This document shows positions 42,030 through 47,602 of a stretch of 47,602 nucleotides of DNA, one piece after another. The notes below the pieces were generated by a model. The model saw nothing but the letters and a program-made list of their open reading frames with translations, was not told the origin of the DNA and searched no databases. How positions within the stretch are numbered: the stretch's first letter is position 1; every line of letters starts with the position of its first letter. A program made the position numbers and the translations under genes. Origin of the DNA: Crocinitomicaceae bacterium (lineage in GTDB: Bacteria > Bacteroidota > Bacteroidia > Flavobacteriales_D > Crocinitomicaceae); assembly GCA_030833845.1 (NCBI GenBank), contig JAURGK010000019.1:1-47602 (forward strand). The letters run 5' to 3'.

Positions 42030-42650
42030 ATGCAAGTTATGAAAGGAATTTTAAGTTATCAGTTAGTTGATCCGGCGCTACCAAATAGTGAAGAGGGATG
42101 GTTTATTGAAAGCGCAGAAGGCGTTTATAAGGTCAGTGATTTATCTATAAAAAAAATCGTGAGTGGCCGTTATGCGGTAAGCGAAGGTTCTGCGGTTGAG
42201 TTTGAGCTTGAACCCAATTGCAAGGTGAGCAACCAAACCCAAATCCAGCATGCCGTAGTAGCAAAATTGCATTTAGAAGAGGAAAACCCAACTAAAATAT
42301 TTTTGATTGATATTGACGGCACCATTTGCGATGATATCAAGAATGAAGAGAGTCATCTGTATCCAAACGCCAATGTTTTCCCAAACTCCAGAGAAGTTAT
42401 CAATAAGTGGTATGACGAAGGCAATATCATTACATTTTTTACGGCCCGTGAAGCCAAAGACAGAGAAGTCACCGAACAGTGGCTCAGTGAAAATGGCTTC
42501 AAATACCACGGACTTGTGATGGATAAGCCGCGTATCAAAGATGGCCAAGAATATGTCTGGATAGATAACCGCAAAGTAAGAGCTGTCACCTACATGGGTA
42601 CTTGGTCAGAACTGACCGAAGTAGATGCCAAAATCAAGGTCTTTGCCTAA
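42030..42650 (+). CDS. HAD-family hydrolase with extra N-terminal beta domain
   Basis: The protein has 206 residues; a second in-frame ATG at 42039 would trim three. Residues about 88-206 form a small HAD phosphatase: Asp94 and Asp96 in LIDIDGTIC (nucleophile and acid), Thr138 in TFFTAR, Lys166 in MDKPR, and Asp179 in VWIDNRKV. The length and motif spacing fit the small Bacteroidota HAD proteins often labelled 'phosphoheptose isomerase'. Residues 1-80 are unlike a HAD cap and look beta-rich, with a G-W-F-I step, GSAVEFELEP and QHAVVAKL, loosely like an OB or cold-shock fold (inference). The substrate is not known. recO follows after 11 bases. Confidence 0.8.
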   Translation: MQVMKGILSYQLVDPALPNSEEGWFIESAEGVYKVSDLSIKKIVSGRYAVSEGSAVEFELEPNCKVSNQTQIQHAVVAKLHLEEENPTKIFLIDIDGTICDDIKNEESHLYPNANVFPNSREVINKWYDEGNIITFFTAREAKDREVTEQWLSENGFKYHGLVMDKPRIKDGQEYVWIDNRKVRAVTYMGTWSELTEVDAKIKVFA

Positions 42651-42661
42651 AAGGTTATCCA

Positions 42662-43363
42662 TTGAAATCTAAGGAGCTTGGAATTCTTTTAGACAAAAGA
42701 GCTTACTCTGAAAGCAGTGTAATTTTACATTTTTATACCCTTGAGCAGGGCTTTCAGGCTTTTATATTCAAAGGAGCACTCAAAAAGAAAAAGGCTTTAA
42801 ATCAGTTGGGGCTCTATGAAATGAGCTATTTCAAAAGGCCAGAGTCAGATCTTGGAATCATCAACCAACTTGATTTTGCTTGGACTCCTCAAGCTCTCTT
42901 TGAAAAACCTCAGAAAGTATTGCTGGTTTTTTTTATTACCGATATTTTACAACAAACCTTGCGCCATCAGGGCCCTGATAAAAAGCTTTTTTATTTTCTC
43001 AGAGATCAACTGATTGCCCTGGAAACTTCAGGTCATGAAAAATTGTTCCCGACATATTTTTTAGCACAGTACCTCATGCTTTTAGGTTATGCACCACTTG
43101 ATCAGGAGCTCAACTCTACCGTATTTGATTACCAAAAGGGGGTTTTTGGCACCCATGATATCAGTAGCTTGGCTAGCATTCAAAATCCTGAGTTGGTAGC
43201 ATTCATTAAAGCACAATTTTGGCCACAAACATCCAATTTGACATGGCCTTCCCATATTTACAAAGAGGGGCTCAACGTATTAATTAAGTATGCCCAGCAA
43301 CATATCGTCGGTTTCAATCTAGGGCAAACTATGGAAATTCTTCACGACACCCTCTACGACTAA
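42662..43363 (+). CDS. recO: DNA repair protein RecO
   Basis: The protein has 233 residues from a TTG at 42662. The frame is open further back into the HAD gene, but the RecO N-terminus (KSKELGILLDKRAYSESSVIL) begins here and no ATG is available. RecO helps load RecA onto SSB-coated single-stranded DNA with RecR and RecF. Residues 1-80 form the OB fold (including FIFKGALKKKKALNQ), followed by a helical domain. The four-Cys zinc motif found in many RecO proteins is absent here, as expected in this phylum. It lies 11 bases after the HAD gene and converges on tadA. Confidence 0.85.
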   Translation: MKSKELGILLDKRAYSESSVILHFYTLEQGFQAFIFKGALKKKKALNQLGLYEMSYFKRPESDLGIINQLDFAWTPQALFEKPQKVLLVFFITDILQQTLRHQGPDKKLFYFLRDQLIALETSGHEKLFPTYFLAQYLMLLGYAPLDQELNSTVFDYQKGVFGTHDISSLASIQNPELVAFIKAQFWPQTSNLTWPSHIYKEGLNVLIKYAQQHIVGFNLGQTMEILHDTLYD

Positions 43364-43370
43364 ACTCCTG

Positions 43371-43814
43371 CTACCTTTTTTTGGCAAAGAATTCCTTAAG
43401 TAAATGGCTGCACTCCGCTTCCATAATGCCATTTTCAACAATAGTTGCCGGATGGTACAAACTTGTGCCAGTCGCACCCGCACCTCGCTTGGCATCCCGG
43501 GCGGCAAATACAACTCGGTCAATCTGAGACCAATAAAGTGCACCAGCACACATACAACAGGGCTCAAGGGTAACAAACAATGTACATTCTTTAAGGTACT
43601 TGGCGCCGAGGTATTGTGCGGCAGCAGTAATTGCTTGAATTTCTGCATGGGCCGTAACATCGGTGAGTTGTTCGGTCAAATTATGCCCACGGGCAATGAT
43701 TTGATTTTTACATACGATAACGGCACCCACAGGCACTTCATCGGCTTCAAACGCTTTTTGGGCCTCCAAAAAAGCCTGTTTCATAAAATATTCGTCGTTG
43801 AATGGACTCAGCAT
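43371..43814 (-). CDS. tadA: tRNA adenosine deaminase (wobble A34)
   Basis: The protein has 147 residues. It deaminates A34 to inosine in tRNA-Arg(ACG) in the cytoplasm. The zinc deaminase motif is complete: His56 and Glu58 in TAHAEIQA, and Cys86 and Cys89 in TLEPCCMCAGAL. Other blocks are VPVGAVIV and AARDAKRGAGATG. A TAATCTTG box ends four bases before the ATG and is divergent from the cvpA box. Confidence 0.95.
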   Translation of the reverse strand: MLSPFNDEYFMKQAFLEAQKAFEADEVPVGAVIVCKNQIIARGHNLTEQLTDVTAHAEIQAITAAAQYLGAKYLKECTLFVTLEPCCMCAGALYWSQIDRVVFAARDAKRGAGATGTSLYHPATIVENGIMEAECSHLLKEFFAKKR

Positions 43815-43818
43815 GGGG

Positions 43819-43826
43819 CAAGATTA
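43819..43826 (-). promoter_or_regulatory. Likely -7 box, tadA
   Basis: The minus strand reads TAATCTTG (seven of eight positions), ending four bases before the tadA ATG, with CCCC between. The same four-base spacing is found for dut, mnmE and others. Confidence 0.4.
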
Positions 43827-43838
43827 CAAACTTTCCGT

Positions 43839-43846
43839 TAATTTTC
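43839..43846 (+). promoter_or_regulatory. Likely -7 box, cvpA
   Basis: TAATTTTC (seven of eight positions) ends four bases before the cvpA ATG at 43851. It is 12 bases from the divergent tadA box, so the two promoters share one short stretch of DNA. Confidence 0.4.
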
Positions 43847-43850
43847 GGCC

Positions 43851-44390
43851 ATGAATATTTTTGACCTCATCATTTTTGCACCATTGGCCTATGGAGCTTA
43901 CAAAGGATACAAGCGTGGATTGATCATGTCTTTATTTATGCTTTTGGCTATAATTGTAGGATTATATGCAGCATTTCAACTCACAGATACTTTTGTTGAC
44001 TTTGCTCATGTGCAGTTCAATTGGGAAAAATCTTCTCTGGTGCCAATTGTTTTTATCATTCTTTTTTTAGTCATAGGGGCAGGCATTTATTTTGCAGGTA
44101 AGCTGCTCGAAACTGCCTTAAAAGTGGTAAAACTATCTTTGTTCAATAACCTAGCTGGTTTGCTTTTAGGGGTATTGCAATGGATTTATTTGGTGGGAAC
44201 TTTATTGCTGTTTGTTTTGTCAACAGACAAAGAACAAAAAATTATTCCCAACCAAACCCGTAACACTTCTATTGCCATTCCGTTTTATACCGGAATGCTT
44301 AAAAACACCTTGCCAAAACTTGGCCAAACGCTATTATTCGAATCTTATTTAGATCAACTAAAGCAGAAACCAACCAAAGATGAACAATAA
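43851..44390 (+). CDS. CvpA family membrane protein
   Basis: The protein has 179 residues with about four membrane helices (FDLIIFAPLAYGAYKGYKRGL, MLLAIIVGLYAAFQL, LVPIVFIILFLVIGAGIYF, GVLQWIYLVGTLLLF). The motif YKGYKRG after the first helix and the overall size fit CvpA (colicin V production) proteins. In other bacteria these affect envelope homeostasis. It does not imply that the cell makes a colicin. The stop codon lies one base before an ATG of the next gene. Confidence 0.82.
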   Translation: MNIFDLIIFAPLAYGAYKGYKRGLIMSLFMLLAIIVGLYAAFQLTDTFVDFAHVQFNWEKSSLVPIVFIILFLVIGAGIYFAGKLLETALKVVKLSLFNNLAGLLLGVLQWIYLVGTLLLFVLSTDKEQKIIPNQTRNTSIAIPFYTGMLKNTLPKLGQTLLFESYLDQLKQKPTKDEQ

Positions 44391-44391
44391 A

Positions 44392-44940
44392 ATGAAGTTT
44401 AATTCCTTATTATTGATATTGATTTGGAGCATTCAGTCTTATGCGCTCAACCCCATTCTTGAACTCCAAGCAAATAAAAGAACACTCAAATCAGGCACCT
44501 ACTTTGGATTACAAAGTGGTAGGTTTTATACCGTAGAATATGGTTGGGAAATACAACGAAAAAAGCAAGAAAATTTACTGCGATCCAATACTTTTGCACT
44601 GCACCATGGGCTCAGTGCTACATATGATTTTTCTAGATTGAATCCTGTTTTGGGGTATGATATTGGCGCTTGGCGTCGAACTGGCAATTTTGATCTCACC
44701 TATGGCCTAAGTGCTGCAGTGCGTACCGATTTACATCAGTTGCGGTTTGGTATTTGTCCGAGCATTGGTATCAAGGTATGGCAACTGCATGTGCAAACCG
44801 GAATGTATTTATTGACGCCTTTTTATGCCTTCAATAACAGCACTTTTAACTCCAATACTTTTTTTATTTCTGCTAGACTACTGCTTGTAAAGCACACCAA
44901 CAAAAAAGGGGACTCATCGCCCCCTTTATTTAAATCTTAA
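44392..44940 (+). CDS. Small outer-membrane-barrel-like hypothetical protein
   Basis: The protein has 182 residues from the ATG at 44392; an ATG at 44380 overlaps cvpA and adds four residues. A signal peptide covers about 1-18 (WSIQSYA). The mature chain alternates polar and aromatic residues (GTYFGLQSGRFYTVEYGWEIQ, YDFSRLNPVLGYDIGAWRR, TGMYLLTPFYAF) in eight or so strands, which fits a small beta-barrel or outer-membrane beta-barrel-family protein. No function is recognised. The final ten codons encode one arm and loop of a hairpin that ends the neighbouring minus-strand gene, so the C-terminal residues may be set by the DNA signal. Confidence 0.65.
   Translation: MKFNSLLLILIWSIQSYALNPILELQANKRTLKSGTYFGLQSGRFYTVEYGWEIQRKKQENLLRSNTFALHHGLSATYDFSRLNPVLGYDIGAWRRTGNFDLTYGLSAAVRTDLHQLRFGICPSIGIKVWQLHVQTGMYLLTPFYAFNNSTFNSNTFFISARLLLVKHTNKKGDSSPPLFKS
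44905..44927. terminator. Bidirectional terminator between converging genes
   Basis: AAAGGGG (44905-44911) pairs with CCCCTTT (44921-44927). On the minus strand the stem is followed by a T6 run, ending transcription of the aldehyde dehydrogenase, whose stop is at 44947. On the plus strand TTTATTT follows. It lies inside the last codons of the plus-strand barrel gene, not after its stop. Confidence 0.75.
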
Positions 44941-44946
44941 CTTTCT

Positions 44947-46494
44947 TTATAGATCAAATTTGATGCCTTGCGCTAGCGGCAAAGAATCAGAATAGTTAAT
45001 AGTATTGGTTTGGCGACGCATATAAACTTTCCAAGCGTCTGAACCAGATTCTCTGCCTCCGCCAGTTTCTTTTTCACCACCAAAGGCTCCACCAATTTCA
45101 GCGCCTGAAGTACCGATATTGACATTGGCTATTCCACAGTCAGAACCAGCGGCACTTAAGAAAGCTTCAGATTCTTTGAGCTCGTTGGTCATGATGGCCG
45201 AAGAAAGCCCTTGCGGAACACCGTTTTGAATAGCAATGGCGTTTTGAACTCCGCCGCTGTATTTCAAGAGGTATAGAATTGGAGCAAAAGTTTCGTGCTG
45301 AACAATGGCAAAATGATTTTCAGCTTCAATGATGCATGGCTTGACATAGCACCCGGATTCATAGCCAGCCCCACTTAATACGCCACCTTCGACTATTACT
45401 TTACCTCCTTCTTTTTGTGCAGCTTCAATTGCATGTAGGTAATTATTGACCGCGTCTTGGTCAATCAAAGGCCCTACGTGGTTGTTTTGGTCCAGGGGAT
45501 TTCCGATGCGCAATTGTTTGTAGGCAGCTGCCAGTGCGTCCTTGACCTTTTCATAAATTGATTCATGGATGATCAAGCGTCGGGTAGAGGTGCAGCGTTG
45601 GCCGGCCGTACCAACCGCCCCAAATACAGCACCCGGAACTACCATTTTGAGGTCGGCAGTTGGTGTAATGATAATGGCATTGTTGCCGCCTAATTCTAGC
45701 AAGGAACGACCTAAGCGTTCGCCAACGGCCGCACCAACTGATTTACCCATGCTGGTAGAACCCGTTGCTGAAACTAGTGGTACACGCGTGTCGTTGGCCA
45801 TGAGCTTACCAATTTGCGCATCGCCAATGATGATATTCGATACACCTTCAGGCACTCCGTTGGCTGCAAAAACTTCTTGAGTGATGTGTTGGCAAGCAAT
45901 GGCGGTGAGTGGCGTCTTTTCAGATGGTTTCCATACACAGACGTCGCCACAAACCCATGCCAAAGCGGTATTCCAATTCCACACAGCCACTGGAAAGTTA
46001 AATGCCGAGATAATTCCTACAATTCCAAGCGGGTGGTATTGCTCATACATGCGGTGGCCTGGGCGCTCAGAGTGCATGGTAAGGCCGTATAATTGTCTGG
46101 ATAAACCCACAGCGAAGTCACAGATGTCTATCATTTCTTGAACCTCGCCCAATCCTTCTTGCAGTGATTTACCCATCTCATAAGAAACGAGTTTGCCCAG
46201 CGGCTCTTTGTAAAAACGAATGCGCTCAGCCAGCTGGCGAACAACCTCGCCGCGTTTGGGCGCAGGAACCATTCTCCATTCTAAAAAGGCACTTTGTGCT
46301 TTTTCAATAACTTGGTCGTATTGTGCTTCGTTGGCCATGTTAACTTTGGCAATAACTGAACCATCAACCGGTGAAACAGAAGTAATTTCAGCACCGTTGG
46401 TTGCCAACCAATGGGCACCTGTAGAGGCCCCTTGGTTATGAGCTTGAATTCCTAATTGAGATAATATTTGTTGAATTTCTAATTGAAGTGACAT
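44947..46494 (-). CDS. Aldehyde dehydrogenase, ALDH7 (antiquitin) type
   Basis: The protein has 515 residues from the ATG at 46494 (MSLQLEIQQ); seven more codons upstream are open but include the promoter box. The NAD-dependent aldehyde dehydrogenase fold shows Glu267 in LLELGGNNA, the catalytic Cys301 in GTAGQRCTSTRRL, and FNFPVAVWNWN with the Asn of the active site. GGNNAI and QRCTSTRR are typical of family 7 (aminoadipate-semialdehyde dehydrogenase; AmaB/Pcd). That would place it in lysine degradation, but no other lysine-catabolism gene is nearby, so substrate is inferred from family only. It is divergent from mnmE. Confidence 0.9.
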   Translation of the reverse strand: MSLQLEIQQILSQLGIQAHNQGASTGAHWLATNGAEITSVSPVDGSVIAKVNMANEAQYDQVIEKAQSAFLEWRMVPAPKRGEVVRQLAERIRFYKEPLGKLVSYEMGKSLQEGLGEVQEMIDICDFAVGLSRQLYGLTMHSERPGHRMYEQYHPLGIVGIISAFNFPVAVWNWNTALAWVCGDVCVWKPSEKTPLTAIACQHITQEVFAANGVPEGVSNIIIGDAQIGKLMANDTRVPLVSATGSTSMGKSVGAAVGERLGRSLLELGGNNAIIITPTADLKMVVPGAVFGAVGTAGQRCTSTRRLIIHESIYEKVKDALAAAYKQLRIGNPLDQNNHVGPLIDQDAVNNYLHAIEAAQKEGGKVIVEGGVLSGAGYESGCYVKPCIIEAENHFAIVQHETFAPILYLLKYSGGVQNAIAIQNGVPQGLSSAIMTNELKESEAFLSAAGSDCGIANVNIGTSGAEIGGAFGGEKETGGGRESGSDAWKVYMRRQTNTINYSDSLPLAQGIKFDL

Positions 46495-46512
46495 ATTGTG
46501 TTGATTTTGAAA

Positions 46513-46520
46513 CAAAGGTA
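46513..46520 (-). promoter_or_regulatory. -7 box, aldehyde dehydrogenase gene
   Basis: The minus strand reads TACCTTTG (exact TAnnTTTG), 18 bases before the ATG at 46494. Only 15 bases separate it from the mnmE box, and the two boxes face away from each other. Confidence 0.5.
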
Positions 46521-46535
46521 GGGAATATTATTATG

Positions 46536-46543
46536 TAACTTTG
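46536..46543 (+). promoter_or_regulatory. -7 box, mnmE
   Basis: TAACTTTG (exact TAnnTTTG) ends four bases before the ATG at 46548. Confidence 0.5.
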
Positions 46544-46547
46544 TAAC

Positions 46548-47602
46548 ATGCATGACCTTCACACCGATCCAATTTGTGCTTTAGCGACAGCTAATGGTGT
46601 GGGTGCCATTGCAGTAATTCGTGTTTCTGGAGTCAACGCCAAACAATTAGTTTCTAAGACTTTTTCTAAAGATCTCAGTTCATTGCCAAGCCACACAGTT
46701 CATCTTGGCTGGATGCTTTCAGCTTCCCAAGAACGCCTTGATGAGGTATTGGCAACTATTTTTGACCACGGCAAAAGTTTTACCGGTGAAGAAAGCGTAG
46801 AACTTGCCTGCCACGGATCGCCTTATATACAGCAATTACTTCTGCAGCGTTTGGTTGAGGTTGGCTGCCGCATGGCTGAGCCCGGAGAGTTCACTAAGCG
46901 CGCATTTTTAAATGGCCGAATGGATCTTTCGCAGGCTGAAGCCGTTGCAGACCTCATTGCAGCACAGTCCAAACAGGCCCATCAAGTAGCCCTGCAGCAA
47001 TTGCGCGGCCGCTTTTCTTCAGAGCTGCAGCAACTCCGCGAACAACTTATCAATTTTGCAGCCCTCATTGAGCTCGAGCTCGACTTTGGCGAAGAAGATG
47101 TAGAATTCGCCGATCGTAGCTCACTAGAGCAGCTAGTTGCTTCGGTATTGCAAATGGTGCGCCGTTTGGCGGCCTCATTTGAGTTGGGTAATGCCATCAA
47201 GCATGGGGTGCCTGTTGCCATTGTGGGCGCTCCTAACACTGGCAAGAGTACGCTTTTAAATCAATTGCTTGGCGAAGAACGCGCCATTGTTTCGAACATT
47301 GCCGGCACTACCCGAGATGTCATTGAAGAAGTTTTGAATATCGAAGGCATCCAGTTTCGTTTGATTGATACGGCCGGAATCCGTGAAACTTCAGAAACTA
47401 TCGAAGCCCTAGGCATTGAGCGTTCCCAACAAAAAATTGAACAAGCTAAAATTGTTCTGTGTTTAGCCGACTCTGGCGATGCTGCGAATCTCCAAGAAAC
47501 GATGGAGTGGGTAAAGTCCTTAAAGACGCTGCATCCTGACAAAAACATATTATTGATTTTAAACAAAGCAGATTTAAGCTCTTTGATACCCAACAATAAC
47601 GA
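46548..47602 (+). CDS. mnmE: tRNA modification GTPase MnmE (3' end beyond window)
   Basis: The frame opens at the ATG at 46548 (MHDLHTDPICALATANG) and is open to the window edge, giving 351 codons of about 450-470. MnmE with MnmG forms the 5-carboxymethylaminomethyl group on U34 of certain tRNAs. The N-terminal formyl-THF-binding domain contains GVGAIAVIRVSG and EPGEFTKRAFLNG. The central GTPase domain shows G1 GAPNTGKST, G2 GTTRD, G3 DTAGIRET and G4 NKAD. The C-terminal domain with its conserved Cys (CIGK) lies past the edge. The G1 loop has Thr where most MnmE proteins have Val (NVGKS). Confidence 0.95.
   Translation, partial: MHDLHTDPICALATANGVGAIAVIRVSGVNAKQLVSKTFSKDLSSLPSHTVHLGWMLSASQERLDEVLATIFDHGKSFTGEESVELACHGSPYIQQLLLQRLVEVGCRMAEPGEFTKRAFLNGRMDLSQAEAVADLIAAQSKQAHQVALQQLRGRFSSELQQLREQLINFAALIELELDFGEEDVEFADRSSLEQLVASVLQMVRRLAASFELGNAIKHGVPVAIVGAPNTGKSTLLNQLLGEERAIVSNIAGTTRDVIEEVLNIEGIQFRLIDTAGIRETSETIEALGIERSQQKIEQAKIVLCLADSGDAANLQETMEWVKSLKTLHPDKNILLILNKADLSSLIPNNN

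Noticed and set aside
42602..42661. Extended RecO start at 42602
   Set aside because: It would lie inside the HAD gene and the extra residues do not resemble RecO; TTG at 42662 fits the family start.
43404..43841. 145-residue plus-strand frame opposite tadA
   Set aside because: tadA has complete catalytic motifs on the other strand and this frame has none.
43851..44390. Colicin V production locus
   Set aside because: The CvpA family name is historical; no bacteriocin gene or ABC exporter is present.

Overview
The window reads as one chromosomal stretch from a member of the Bacteroidota, most likely of the Flavobacteriales or a related order. Three things support this. Two giant secreted proteins carry the gliding-motility-associated C-terminal domain of type IX secretion (type B sorting). 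Bacteroidota-type -7 promoter boxes (TAnnTTTG) precede many genes, and Shine-Dalgarno sequences are nearly absent. Gene neighbourhoods are also typical of the phylum: dut / sugar nucleotidyltransferase / TPR lipoprotein / DUF4292 lipoprotein / EnvC, and DUF177-rpmF-plsX-fabH-accB-accC. Both window edges cut genes, so the window may be a whole contig. No tRNA, rRNA, CRISPR array or insertion sequence was found.

Layout. 1-560: an AT-rich edge with the tail of an unknown + strand frame, a 16-bp perfect palindrome, and a small protein with a recombinase-type DNA-binding motif; this is the only part that looks phage-like. 583-4266: secreted alpha/beta hydrolase, L,D-transpeptidase, an exported coiled-coil protein of unknown function, and dxr. 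4276-9045 (minus): a 1150-residue outer-membrane barrel protein behind serS. 9173-14406 (plus): the tightly packed dut operon ending in an EnvC-type murein hydrolase activator. 14378-18300 (minus): O-antigen ligase, Wzz and a flippase. 18336-28070 (minus): two abutting genes for T9SS cargo proteins of 898 and 2345 residues. 28180-36292 (minus): accC, accB, fabH, plsX, rpmF, DUF177, pdxA, pepA and mutY, ending at a textbook UUCG-loop terminator. 36390-38977 (plus): HU, a 30-residue AURKAIP1/COX24-type basic protein missed by ordinary ORF length cut-offs, RNase G and recX. 38974-41996: thioredoxin-fold protein and a TonB-dependent receptor. 42030-47602: a HAD phosphatase with an extra N-terminal domain, recO, tadA, cvpA, a small outer-membrane protein, an ALDH7-type aldehyde dehydrogenase, and the 5' two thirds of mnmE.

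Most genes are housekeeping: isoprenoid, fatty-acid and phospholipid precursors, B6, DNA repair, and tRNA modification or charging. The accessory part is the cell surface: polysaccharide assembly next to T9SS cargo, a large barrel protein, and a TonB receptor. No obvious new defence or mobile system is visible. The most interesting signals are: (i) a recurring arrangement in which the -7 box ends only 3-7 nt before the ATG (hydrolase, dxr, dut, HAD, tadA, cvpA, mnmE), which predicts leaderless mRNAs; (ii) a promoter overlapping the HU terminator in front of the 30-residue gene; (iii) a domain inserted into an Ig-like fold, twice in tandem, in the 2345-residue protein; (iv) the two-domain HAD protein; and (v) the edge recombinase-motif protein.
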